A DNA stretch of 64,000 bases from Portulaca oleracea (lineage: Eukaryota > Streptophyta > Magnoliopsida > Caryophyllales > Portulacaceae), in contig CM055877.1 of the NCBI GenBank assembly GCA_029582165.1, positions 2,400,023 through 2,464,022 on the forward strand, written 5' to 3'. The notes beneath the pieces were generated by a model that saw only the letters and a program-made list of their open reading frames with translations, did no database searches and was not told where the DNA came from. Of the stretch, positions 33,439-45,476 are shown in pieces; the stretch's first letter is position 1; each line of letters begins with the position of its first letter. The position numbers and the translations under genes are program-made.

Positions 33439-33950
33439 CTAGACCCTTAACTAAGGTTGACCTAGTTAAAAGCTAACAGACCTAGCTGCACATAAAGCTA
33501 GACTTGGTAAAACTGGCCTGAGATCCACTCCGAAATGACCCGACCCAAAGCTGAATCAACCACCGAAACATTGAACTGACAATGACCCAAGACCCTATAA
33601 GGAACTGGTCTAGAACCGAACCGAACCTATGATCCGATTTAAACCAACACCGAAGTAGATCTGAACTACTTAAACCTGAACCGACTTAAACCTGAACCGA
33701 GCACGAGTCGGGAAAATTGAACCAAACTAGAGCTGACTCAAACCCGAATTGTACCTGAACCGAATGTTGACCTGATATAGACCTGCACCGAAACAGACAT
33801 AGACCGACCTAAACCCGAACAGACTCAAACCCAAACCCATTCAGACCCAATAAAAATGACCCAAATCCGAATCAGCTCAAACCTTAATTATACCCGAACC
33901 TGATTAAATTCAAACATAAACAACTCGAAGTGTTGGATTGTTTTGCTGCA
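33439..33950. repeat. Degenerate ACCTGAACCGA tandem motif
   Basis: Loose repeats of ACCTGAACCGA / ACCCGAACCGA / GACCCAAA over about 450 bp, no coding. Similar to the CCGACCCGAATT tract at 23790-24060. Confidence 0.6.
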
Positions 33951-34814
33951 ATGAGCGTGATTGAATTTGGAAGTGCTGTAATGAGCGTGTACGTATGACA
34001 GGTTGAGGTACCTCAGATGACTTCAACATCAGAGACTTACTAATGCTTGCAAATGGTATACTTTCTACATGTTTTCTGACATGTTTTGTTTATCATACTA
34101 GAATTATGACTTTACAAAGTCTCCTACCAGGACTATATTTCCTGACATTGCGCACAGATTCGTTAAAATATGACAAATTTTCCACAATAAATGAACAACA
34201 GCTCTACTTGGGTTGTCACATAAGCTCACAAGACAATTTTGAAAAATTGGAAATACCAAACAAGTTTAGGACTTCAGGGTTAGTAAACATCATATAACTA
34301 AGTCTCTGTCCATGGAACAGAGAATAATGTAAAATAAGTGTCGTCTAATAATTCAATAAATCAGTGACATCAGACGGAATGATTGGAAGAGGTCATTAAA
34401 ATGCAATGCATGCACGATAAAGACTTGTTTGTGCGTTAGATATCTCAGGGTACTAAACAGGAAGATGTTGAGGACTTGAACCTCGGTAGCTTGATTAACT
34501 AGATATCTCAGGGTACTAAACAGGAAAACCCATTTCAAGTGAAGTTGCTGGCCAAGGGAATTGAAGACACAAGATATAGTGGTGAATCTAGATAATGGAA
34601 AACAAGAAAAATATTGTGTCTGTACCCCGAAAAAAATCAATGATAGTAAAATTTGGACAGAAAATCTATACAAACTTGTGGAAGCACAGTGTCACCCAAC
34701 CCAAAAAAAAGGGGGTAAAACTTGAGTCAGTGGTAGTACAATTAAAGGTGGATTGAGACTTAAGGCCAAATAAAAAGTTTAAAAAAAAAAACTAAATGCC
34801 AATTTTTCCAGACT

Positions 34815-34975
34815 ATTTCCCTGATTCCTGAGGTTAGAAAGTCTTCCAATACCTTTGGGTAGCCTCTGAAAATTGCAACATGCAGTCACATCTAATATCT
34901 GCAGACTTTTAAGTTCTGTTATTGAATGATCTGAAAGTGCTTCAATGAGCATATATGAACTTACCTATAGTATTA
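34815..34975 (-). pseudogene. NLR leucine-rich-repeat relic
   Basis: On the minus strand one frame reads IEALSDHSITELKSLQILDV then CCNFQRLPKGIGRLSNLR, clearly the LRR segment that is IEALPDSITELKNLQ...LKRLPNELSRL in the neighbouring NLR genes. Only about 50 residues survive. Loose LRYL-like echoes occur at 34437-34520 in a duplicated string (AGATATCTCAGGGTACTAAA). Confidence 0.7.
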
Positions 34976-35109
34976 ACCTGGCTGGTCAGTTTCTTTGCTG
35001 TCAGATTGAATATCAACTTCAGTAATATTCTAGATTTTGACATTCAGCAAATTGTTCTTCAGAAAGGGTAATTTTCTGACGAATGACAGCAAAAATGTCA
35101 AAAAACTCA

Positions 35110-35470
35110 CACTCACCGCGGTTGCATCTTTTTCAGCTCAACTCTGTCAAGATTTGTCCAATGCTGCATCTGTTGAGGCAACATCTTCATCAAACTCTTG
35201 CTTGGTTCCAAACAGACACACTCGTGGTGAATCTAAGGGACAACTTTGTGGCGTTTACAAATCAAAGCCCTCCTTGACCTAAGACGACCTTCTTACCCTC
35301 ATCTCACACATCAAGTAACCACCACAGCAAATTAAAATTTAAAATAATTATTTAAATGGTCTTACAATAACTTACCTTAAGTCCGTCTCACACAAGAATT
35401 AGTGAAAGAATAAAGACAAAGTATCAGCTATTAAATAAAGACCATAGCTACTACTAGTATAAAACAACTT
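35110..35470 (+). repeat. Inverted repeat arm B (unknown gene fragment)
   Basis: Plus-strand partner of 22735-23085. Its frame ends VEATSSSNSCLVPNRHTRGE then SKGQLCGVYKSKPSLT and a stop. Homology continues past the stop (CTCACACATCAAGTAACCAC, then AATAATTATTTAAATGG). Function unknown. Confidence 0.7.
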
Positions 35471-35831
35471 TTATGTTCAGAACCTCGCATATAAATGGAA
35501 GTTCAGAAAGTGAGAGATTTAAGTTTCTGAAGACCTTGCTGGCTTTTAGCAATATTCAACAGATTATGATCTTTTATCTTGAGGGAAGAAACATAAAGAA
35601 GATGCGCCTCTTGTATTTAACATTGCAACTGTGAGTTGAGCTCAAAGGAATCAAGCAACATCTTGAAACAGAACCTCGCATATAAATAGAGCGGAATGCA
35701 ATAGACAATACTACCATAAACGTCCTTTGGTGTCAGTTAAATCATTTAATCAGGGGGATAAACACAGATTAGAATGTGGCCATCACACAACTGTATAATG
35801 AACACAAAAACAGAAACAAAGAAGATTATTA

Positions 35832-36116
35832 TGTTGGGACAGAAGAGAAGAAACACAAATTTGCTGTCAATTGCAATTTTACTCACACTGAAACAACTGA
35901 AATCAGGCTGTTAAATAGCCTTTACAACTTAACAGAAAAAACAGAAAAAAGCTGAAAATATGCAACTAACTAAGATATGCTCCATTATTCCACTAATCAA
36001 CTAAATGCTTAACTTTGAGGAATATCAAAACAACCAAATCTGCAACTGACAGAATACTATGCAACTAAGCTGAATTTTAGGAACTTATTCCACTGATTTT
36101 GGAGCATCATTCAACA
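35832..36116 (-). repeat. 3' LTR of outer Copia (285 bp)
   Basis: Runs TGTTGGGACAG...CATTCAACA. It differs from the partner LTR by small indels (for example a 23-bp stretch near 36030 missing there) and several substitutions, so it is older than the inner element's LTR pair. Confidence 0.9.
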
Positions 36117-36118
36117 CT

Positions 36119-37928
36119 CCCCCTTGCTTCAAAATCACACACTCCAAGCTTGAGTCTAAAGTAGTCATGCTTAGCCTGTGGGAGTGCCTTTGTGAGGACA
36201 TCAGCCACTTGTTCATTCGTACCACAAAACTTCAACACCACTTCTCCTTTTGCTACAAGACTTCGGATAAAATGGTAGCGAGTGTCGATTTGCTTCGTTC
36301 TGCTATGATATGTCGGGTTCTTCGTCATTGCAATGGTAGCCTTATTGTCACAAAATAAGACTGTTGGTTGCTGCTGCCTACAACGAAGATCGGCTAATAG
36401 CCTCCTCAACCACACGGCTTGACAAGCTGCCAAAGTTGCAGCTATATATTCTGCTTCTGACGATGAAAGAGCTACTACATCTTGCTTCTTTGAACTCCAA
36501 GAGATTGCTCCAGAACCCAGGCTAAAGACTTGCCCGGATGTGCTCCTTCTGTCATCTATACAACCAGCCCAATCACTGTCACTGTACCCAAACAGACTAA
36601 AGTCTGATTTACTTGAGTACCAAATTCCAAAATCAATTATTCCTGCAATGTACCGCAACACCCTCTTCGCTGCTCCAAAATGTTGCCTGGTGGGATTATG
36701 CATGAACCTGGACAGCAAACTCACAGAGAACATAATATCAGGACGAGTATGTGTCAGATAGTTCAGCCCACCAATCAAGCTTCTATAATAGCTTGGATCC
36801 ACTGCCTCAGTACCATCTTCAAGCTGTAATTTGTCATTTGTATTCATAGGAGTGGCAGCCACTTTGCAATTCTGCATCCCAAATCTACACAAAAGACCCT
36901 TGGCATATTTTCTTTGAGATAAAAAAACTCCATCTTCAACTTGCTTCACTTCCAGCCCGAGGAAATATTGTAACAAACCCAAATCTGTCATTTCAAACTC
37001 CTTCTCCATACACTGTTTGAATTCAGCTACAACCACTTCAGAGGATCCCAAATAAATCATGTCATCAACATAAATACACACAATGGAGAATTCACCATTA
37101 TCAGACCTTTTCATATACAAGGTTGGCTCATTTTCACTCCTTTCAAACCCATTTTGCAAGAAATAAGAGTCAATTCTTTTATACCATGCTCGGGGTGCTT
37201 GTTTAAGGCCATACAAAGCCTTTCTGAGCCTATAAACCTTGTTCTCGCTGCCCTTAACGACAAAACCCTCAGGCTGCGATACATAGACTTCCTCCTCTAG
37301 CATGCCATTAAAAAATGCAGACTTTACATCAAATTGGTACACAGACAACTTTAACAAACAGCAAGAGAGAGTAATGTTCTCACTGTCTCAAAGCGAGCAA
37401 CAGGAGAGGACGTTTCATCAAAGTCAATACCTTGATGTTGTGCATATCCTTTAGCCACGAGCCTTGCTTTGTACTTTTGTGTGCTTCTGTCTGCACGCTG
37501 TTTATGTCTGAACACCCATTTAAGACCAATGGGCGATTTGTCTTCCGGTAAATCTACCAACTCCCATGTTTGATTATGCTCAATCGACCTCAACTCCTCG
37601 ATCATTGCATCTCGCCATTCTGCCACTTCAATTGCTTCTTCAAAACATGTAGGCTCTGTCACATATAAAGCAAAAGAACACGAACTATATAAATCAGTAG
37701 CATATTTAGGATTTGGTCGTCTTTCTCTCGATGATCTTCTTGGCAGAATCGACATCTCCTCCTCATTTCTGGGCACTTCAACTCTATTCTGACTTGTGAC
37801 AGAACCACCTGGTGAACTTGTTGGTGAACCAGATGTTGCTGAATCTGTATGCAGGTCAGATGATGAAGCACCAGGTGCATTTGTACGGGCTGGATCAGAT
37901 TTATCAACTGTTGGATATTCCATAAAAG
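36119..37928 (-). pseudogene. Outer Copia pol: reverse transcriptase and RNase H
   Basis: The RT domain shows [51 protein letters not shown] and the catalytic YVDDMIYLG. RNase H shows GYSDSDWAG, SSSEAEYIA, FCDNKATIAM and the end VADVLTKALP. A frameshift near 37354 (after LLSLAVC) separates the two open parts (37351-37953 and 36107-37357). The upstream integrase end lies beyond the inner element at 43165. Confidence 0.9.
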
Positions 37929-37933
37929 TACCT

Positions 37934-38337
37934 TGATAAAAATCATCACCCACTTCACTTTCATTGGAGCACTAATACCTAAGTGGAGCATAATTAAGTG
38001 CATAATGGAGCACTAAGTGTGGATGTAATAAGTTGACTTATATTTGTGGAGGGAGTGTGCTTACTTTTTATGTGTGGTTAAAGAAAGCTTAGGTGTGTGA
38101 TATTTTGAGTGTTAGTATCTAATCCTACTAGTATAAATAGGAGGTGTGTCAAAGGGGAAAATCATCCCAAGCAAGCAAAACAATAAGAAGTGTGAGTGAG
38201 TGAGAAAAATTATAAAGAGTGAGGTGTCTTTAGAAAGTGTGTGTTCAAATATTGTACAATTATCTTGTTTCCAGTGTTGTAATAAAAGTATAATTTTTAA
38301 GTATACCACCTGCTCCCTTCCTATTTTTTATCCAACA
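37934..38337 (+). repeat. 5' LTR of inner Copia (404 bp)
   Basis: Contains a TATA box (TATAAATAGGAGG, about 38130) and AATAAAAG (38281). It differs from the 3' LTR by C/T in GTTGAC/TTTA, A/G in TTTAGA/GAGT, and A/G and T/C in CAATTA/GTCTTGT/CTTCC. Confidence 0.95.
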
Positions 38338-38525
38338 AACTGGTATCAAAGCAAGGTTTTTTTTCTAAAGATCCTTGCTAAGCTTGCATTCATAGTGTGT
38401 GCACGGTCAGGGACCGAAGCACCAAGGATACTCTGCCGCCACAGTCAGGGACTGTGATCATTATTATAATTGTTGGTCTGGGACCGCAAGTCTTTGGTTA
38501 AGTGCAGGGCGCTTACCAAGCTAGC

Positions 38526-41500
38526 ATGGCAGATTTATCAACATCAACGAGCTCATTAGAGAAGCTCAATGGGAGCAATTATAGTACTTGGTGCACACGT
38601 ATCAAGTACTACTTGAAGGGGCAAGACTTATGGGAGATCGTTGGTGGCAATCAAAAGCTAGAACCAACTGATCCAAATGAGAAGAGGAAATGGGAGATCA
38701 AGGCTGGAAAGGCAATGTATGTCCTTTCAGTCACGGTGGAAGATGAATATCTTCATCGGATTAAGGATTTTGAGACACCTGACAAAGCATGGGATGCCTT
38801 GGCTACGCTGTTCACCAAGAAGAACGAGGCCAAATTGCAGCAGCTGGAGAACGAGCTCATGTCTATTAAACAGGGAGACATGACAGTGAGCCAGTATTTC
38901 ACCAAAGTTAAATCTTTGTGTGGTGAAATAGCCAAAGTAGATGATGAAAGTGCAATAAGTGAGTCAAGAATGAGGCGGATAATTATTCGAGGCCTCGACC
39001 CCAAATACTGATGGCCACATGTACTGGGCCACACAACCCGATCCGCTGACTAGAAAGCCTCTTGGTGAACCAAGAAGGCCTGGACAAACAAATGTCCAAG
39101 GTCTCGATAAAGGAGGAAAATCAAGCTCTATTCACCAGAAGAAGAGCACATAAGAGCCAAGGAAGAGATATACAAAGAAGCACTAGAGATGGTGGACCAC
39201 CATCAGGGCCACCATCAGAAAGAAGACAATCATCAGAAAGGAGACCACCAAGGTGGCAACAAGGACATCGACACCGTCCATATCAAGGGGGAGCTCACCA
39301 ATCTCGAGAAAGTCAGCAAGAGAAGGAATATCGCCGTCAAGAAGGTCGATGTTACAAGTGTGGAGGGAAAGGCCACTTTGCTCGAGACTACAGATCACCC
39401 TCGCTGGAAGGTAATGCAGCAACCTTCACAAATAATAACAGTGAGGAGGAATGGGACTTCCAAGCATTTTTTGCCATAGAAGAATCTGTCCAGGCAGCCG
39501 AAGCAGAAGAGCCCACATATGAAGAGTCTAAAGAAGAGTTTGCACTTACAGTGACAAACAAGAAATTCCTAAATTATCAAAAAGACTGGATTGTGGATTC
39601 CGGCTGCTCCAACCACATGACAGGCGATGTGAGAAAGCTGCAAAACATGTCTGAATACAAGGGAAACCGAGTCGTAGTCACGGCGAATGACTCAAAGTTG
39701 TCGATTTCACATATCGGAAAAACGTTAATTGCTCCCCGGTTCAGTTCACACCAGGTGCAACTTCAAAATGTCTACCATGTACTTGGAATGAAGAAGAATC
39801 TCTTGTCAGTATCTCAGCTGACCTCATCAGGCAACTACGTGGTCTTTGGGCCACATGATGTAAAGGTGTATCGCAACATTAAGCCTACATCTCCCCCGCT
39901 TATGGAAGGACGCCGTTTGGAGTCGGTGTACGTGATGTCTTCGCAAGATGCATATGTAGATAGAACCAGGAAAAATGAAACGACAGATCTTTGGCATGCA
40001 AGGCTTGGCCATGTAAGCTATCACAAGTTAAAAGTGATGATGCTGAAGTTGATGTTGAGAGGTCTCCCACAACTTGAGGTTCGAGATGATATAGTATGTG
40101 CAAGGTGTCAATATGGGAAGGCACATCAACTTCCCTATGAGGAATCTACATTCAAATCTAAGGCACCACTCGAGCTAGTGCACTCTGACGTCTTTGGAAG
40201 AGTAAAGCAACCATCCATCTCGGGATACAGATACATGATCACTTTTATTGATGACTTCTCGAGATATGTTTGGGTTGCTTTTATGAAAGAAAAATCAGAA
40301 GCACTAGACAAATTCAAGGAGTTCAAGAACAAGGTTGAAAGTGAAGTGGGACGTAAGGTGGCTTGCCTACGTACAGATAATGGGGGAGAGTAGACATCCA
40401 AAGAATTTTCAGAATATTTGCAAGCCCATAAAATACGCCGCCAGCTCACTTATCCCAATACACCACAACAAAATGGTGTAGCAGAAAGGAAGAATAGGCA
40501 CCTCGCAGAAACTTGCAGAAGCATGTTACATGCCAAGAATGTGCCACCTCGGTTCTGGGCTGAATGCATGAAGACTGCAGTATATGTAACCAATAGGCTA
40601 CCACAAGCAAGGCTTGGGTTTGTTTCTCCATATCAAAAACTATGGAATGTCAAGCCTACGGTGAGCCACTTCAGAGTTTTTGGCTGTGTGTGCTATGTCT
40701 TCGTACCGGATCATTTGCGAAGCAAGTTCGATAAGAAGGCTATTCGTTGCATATTCGTGGGATATGACAATGAAAGAAAAGGATGGAAGTGTTGTGATCC
40801 GACAAGAGGACGTTGTTATACGTCAAGAAATGTGGTGTTTGATGAAGCATCATCATGGTGGTCTTCTGAAGAAGTATTGCTACCTGATTCAAAAGAAATT
40901 GAGGAAAGCTTGGAGCAAAGATTCAAGGAACACCTAACAGACGATGAACAAGGAAAAAGTCCCACAAAGACGTTACAAGAAGAGTCTGTTGAAGAAGCTG
41001 AAGATAGAGAAGAGACTGCCAGGAAAGAGAAAAATCCATGGAAAACAGGTGTACATCATAATTTTTCAGAAGAAGAAAGGCAAAGCCAACTTGAGGACAC
41101 CATAGCAGAGATTGCGAGTTAGAGTTAAGAAGGTCCAAGCGGAGACGTAAGCTAAATCCCAAGTATGCAAATGCAGCACTGGTAGAAGGGCACAATATCA
41201 AGGAACCGAGCACATATGAAGAAGCATGTCAAAAGAAAGAATGGCAAAAGGCAATGGAGGAAGAGGTCTGCTTTAATTCGAATGAGACTTGGGAGTTGGT
41301 ACCCAAACCCAAAGATACAAAGCCTATCTCGTGCAAATGGGTTTATAAGTTGAAGGTACGTCCTGATGGCTCAATTGACCGATATAAAGCTCGATTGGTA
41401 GCTCGAGGCTTCTCGCAAACCTACGGTATAGATTATGAAGAGACGTTCAGTCCAGTTGCAAAGATCACTACCGTACGTGTTTTGCTAGCATTAGCCTCTA

Positions 41501-42755
41501 TCCAGTCTTGGAAGTTGTGGCAGATGGATGTGAAGAATGCCTTTCTACATGGAGAACTTGATCGAGTTATATACATGGAGCAACCTAAAGGATTTGAAAG
41601 CAAAAGTCATCCTGACTTTGTGTGCAAGTTGAAGAAAGCTTTGTATGGATTCAAGCAAGCACCTCGAGCATGGTATGGCAAGATAGCAGAGTTCTTGGTT
41701 CAAAGTGGATTCATTATGTCAGCAGCAGACTCCAACTTGTTTGTGAGGACTCGCGAAGGAAGGGTTGCTATAATTCTTGTCTATGTGGATGATCTTATCA
41801 TCACTGGCAACGACAAAGAAGAAATCCAGCAAATCAAGGCTAATCTGTCAGTGCGCTTCCAAATGAAAGATCTTGGTGAGTTAAAACATTTTCTTGGTCT
41901 AGAGGTTGATAGAACTAACCATGGGTTATTCTTATGCCAACACAAATATGCTCAAGATCTTCTTGAGAAGTATGGTATGCTTGAATGCAAACCAATATCA
42001 ACTCCTGTGGAGCCAAATGCAAAACTATGCTCTTATGAAGAAAGAGATCTTGAAGATCCAACGATGTACATGCAATTGGTTGCCAGCTTGATCTACCTGA
42101 CATTGACTAGACCAGATATTACATATGCTGTCAGTGTAGTAAGTCGATACATGCAGCAACCAAAGAAATCTCACTTGGAAGCCGTACGAAGGATACTGAG
42201 GTATATCAAAGGAACTCTTGACTTTGGTATATTCTACAAGAAAAATGATAAAGTTGAATTAGCTGGCTACTGTGATGCCGATTATGCTGGTGATCATGAT
42301 ACCCGTCGATCAACTACGGGTTATACATTCAACATCGGATCAGCTGCCATTTCTTGGTGTAGAAAAGGCAACCAACAGTGTCCTTATCTACCACAGAAGC
42401 AGAGTATCGTGCATCAGCAATGGCAGCTCAAGAATGTACGTGGTTGGTTCAGCTACTTAAAGATCTTCATGTTCCTGTGAATAATCCTGTGGTGCTAAGG
42501 TGTGATAATCTCTCCGCTATACGACTGGCAGAGAAACCAGTTTTTCATGCAAGGACCAAGCATGTGGAGGTGCACTATCATTTCATTCGAGAGAAAGTGC
42601 TACGAGGAGAGATTAATATAAAGCATACAAGGACATAAGACCAAATAGCTGATATCTTCACCAAAGGGCTTGGTGGCTCAAAGTTTGAGGAGTTTCGAGC
42701 AAACCTTGGCATGGTTCCAAGGGCAACATTGAGGAAAGTGGGTGCTGAGGGGGAG
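38526..42755 (+). pseudogene. Inner Copia gag-pol, multiply disrupted
   Basis: Gag starts at 38526 (MADLSTSTSSLEKLNGSNYS) and carries the UBN2/retrotran-gag region. It is followed by a zinc knuckle whose last Cys is Tyr ([14 protein letters not shown]), protease VDSGCSNHM, integrase ([37 protein letters not shown]), RT ([35 protein letters not shown]) and RNase H ([20 protein letters not shown]). Lesions: stop at about 39009 with a frame change before 39062; TAG at 40391-40393 where the integrase has Tyr; stops and a frame change between 41120 and 41254; a frame change at about 42365; TAA at 42636-42638. The final stop TGA is the first three bases of the 3' LTR. It cannot make its own proteins. 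Confidence 0.92.
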
Positions 42756-43159
42756 TGATAAAAATCATCACCCACTTCACTTTCATTGGAGCACTAATAC
42801 CTAAGTGGAGCATAATTAAGTGCATAATGGAGCACTAAGTGTGGATGTAATAAGTTGATTTATATTTGTGGAGGGAGTGTGCTTACTTTTTATGTGTGGT
42901 TAAAGAAAGCTTAGGTGTGTGATATTTTGAGTGTTAGTATCTAATCCTACTAGTATAAATAGGAGGTGTGTCAAAGGGGAAAATCATCCCAAGCAAGCAA
43001 AACAATAAGAAGTGTGAGTGAGTGAGAAAAATTATAAAGAGTGAGGTGTCTTTAGAGAGTGTGTGTTCAAATATTGTACAATTGTCTTGCTTCCAGTGTT
43101 GTAATAAAAGTATAATTTTTAAGTATACCACCTGCTCCCTTCCTATTTTTTATCCAACA
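42756..43159 (+). repeat. 3' LTR of inner Copia (404 bp)
   Basis: About 99% identical to the 5' LTR (four substitutions, no indel), followed by the TACCT duplication. Confidence 0.95.
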
Positions 43160-43164
43160 TACCT

Positions 43165-45239
43165 TGGCCTCCTTTTTCACCCCAATTCCAACTTGCTGAC
43201 TCGTCAAAGATTACATCCCTGCTGATTAATACTTTGCCACTCACAGGATCATATAATTTGTAAGCTTTTGACTGAGTGCTATATCCAACAAAAATACACT
43301 TCGTAGACTTATCATCCAACTTACCCCGGAGTTGAGAGTGCACCATAGCATATGCCACGCAGCCAAAAACACGCAAATGACTCACATTCGGCTTCCTACG
43401 CTTCCATGCATCATATGGTGTTTTATTCAACACCGCCTTAGTTGGCGAAATATTCAGAATATACACGGCAGTGGCTATTGCTTCTGCCCAGAAAATCTTT
43501 GGAAGACCTGCTGCATTCATCATGCTCTGGGCCATTTCAACCACTGTGCGGTTTTTCCGCTCGGCAACTCCATTTTATTCTGGTGTCCGAGGTGCAGTCA
43601 AGTCCTTGTGAATGCCATTCTCCTCACAAAATATGTTAAACTCAATCTGTGCGAAGAGTTTTAATAGAATAACCACTTTGCTTCTCCACTAGAGCCTTGA
43701 ATTTCTTGAAAAAATCAAATGTTTCTGATTTGAGTTTCAAGAAATAGACCCAACTCATGCGGCTGTAATCATCGGTAAACATTAGAAAATACCAACTTCC
43801 ACCCAATGATTCAGTTCTCATTGGGCCACATAAATCAGCATGCACTAACTCCAAACAGTTTGCGGCTCTCCAGGCCTTGCCTACAGGGAATGAAGGTCTA
43901 GACTGCTTACCATAGACACATCCCTCACAAAACTGTAGAGAATTAATCCTAGGCAACCCAACCACCATATTTTTGTTGCCTAACAATTGCAATCCTTTGA
44001 TATTTAAATGACCATATCTCAAATGCCATAAATCATCTACTCCACTGTTCTTCGTAATCAATGCACAACTCCCTTCTTTTCCAGACACATTAAATGGAAA
44101 CATTCTGTTTTTGGTCATTTGAACAGCAAAAAATATTTGTCTCGAATTTTTATCACGAATAATACAAGCACCATCATCAAAGTAAGCAGAAAAACCACAC
44201 TCCAACAGTTGCCCAACACTTAAAAGATTATATGCAAGGCAAGGGACATACTGCACATCTCGAATAAATTTAACACTACCATCAGAAGTATTGATAGCAA
44301 CAGTACCTAGACCTTCAATTTTGATTGTTGTACCATTCGGAATTTTGACTTCTGATTTCACCGACTCGTCAAGCTCTTTGAACAACACCCTTGTGCCGGA
44401 CATATGGTTAGAGCAACCACTGTCTACAAACCAAATATCAGCGGAAGTTGCCTCTGTGGAGCCTTGAGCCATGAATAAATAATTATCCTCAAGTGGCTTC
44501 TCGGTCAAATTGGCATGCTGCTGCTCATTCTTCTGCTTGGTCCAACAATCAGATTCTTTGTGCCCAAATTTGTTACAATAATGGCACTAAATGCTGCTTC
44601 TTCCGCCAAACTGTCCTCGTCCTCGTCCACGACCACGGCCACGACCATAGTAGCTTCCTCTGGCTTGGTTTTTTCCGGCTAAATTTTCTTGCTTAGTCCT
44701 GTAGGTCTCCCCTTCATCTGAAAAGCCTTCTCCTCTGCTTTGTTAGAAGGTCGATTTATCCTGGCCTCGTGAGCTAAGAGTGAACCCATAAGCTCATCAA
44801 AAGTATAAATAGAAAGATCCTTGGACTCCTCAATTGCAGCAACAACATGATCAAAATCAGCGGTTAAACTCCTCAGCACTTTACTAACAATAGTTTCATT
44901 GCTCAAATTTTCCCCATAAGTTTTCATCTGACTAACAACTCCAGAAATTCTAGACAGAAAATTTTGCACAGGCTCTTTCTCTTTCATTGCCAAGGTCTCA
45001 AATTCATGCCTAAGAGTTTGCAATTTAACAGTAAGTACCTTTTTCTCTCCCAAAAACTCCTTCTTGAGAGTCTCCCATGCCTGGTTGGAGGTTGTGGCTG
45101 CTGCGATTCTGGGAAAAATTTCGTCATCCAGTGATGATTGGATGAGAAACAAGGCCTTCGCATCCTTTTTACGGTTCTCTCGCAGCTGCGCGTCGGGCTG
45201 AGTTGGTGCCGGTGTTGTCTCAGTGTATCCCTTCTCCAC
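43165..45239 (-). pseudogene. Outer Copia gag, protease and integrase
   Basis: Gag is the open part 44679-45239 (the frame includes FLIQSSLDDEIFPRIAAATT and VQNFLSRISGVVSQMKTYGE). Then come a glycine/arginine-rich stretch and a zinc knuckle (CHYCNKFGHKESDC), protease [11 protein letters not shown], and integrase (HLRYGHLNIKGLQLL, HADLCGPMRTESLGG, NRTVVEMAQSMM, RVFGCVAYAM). Lesions: frameshift near 44690-44705, TAG at 44587-44589 just before the knuckle, a small deletion with stop near 43645, and TAA at 43575-43577 in TPEQNG. The frame runs into the inner Copia at 43159/43165 and continues at 37933. Confidence 0.88.
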
Positions 45240-45476
45240 TAGGTCCCATATTCTTGGGACTTGAACATGGTTTGCATCTTGAGACTCTAAAGGTGGTACT
45301 TTTCCCCTTTAAATATGGGAATTAGGGGCTGAACAGAGGAGTTTGTGCCATTGCTTGCCATGACTCTTGCTCCAATTTTTTTTTTCCTCTCTCTCACTTA
45401 CTGTCCCTTCCGTTCAAAAGATGAGCAAAGGCTGCACGTGCCTAGGAATGACTTTTAATGGCTCTGATACCAGAAT

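Larger units (their letters stand above)
37934..43159 (+). mobile_element. Inner Ty1/Copia retrotransposon, plus strand
   Basis: LTRs of 404 bp each (37934-38337 and 42756-43159), from TGATAAAAATCATCACCC to TTTTTTATCCAACA. The target duplication TACCT flanks both sides (37929-37933 and 43160-43164). Primer site TGGTATCAAAGC starts at 38341; polypurine tract GCTGAGGGGGAG directly precedes the 3' LTR. The two LTRs differ at only four positions that I can find. It sits in the outer Copia in opposite orientation. Confidence 0.95.

Noticed and set aside
32795..33450. Several Pro/Gly/Arg-rich ORFs
   Set aside because: They arise from the GGGGAC repeat arms of the hAT element on both strands.
45459..45472. 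TGGTATCAGAGCC considered as part of a tRNA gene
   Set aside because: Only the primer-binding complement of initiator-Met tRNA is present; no cloverleaf surrounds it. The same holds near 38341 and 55470.
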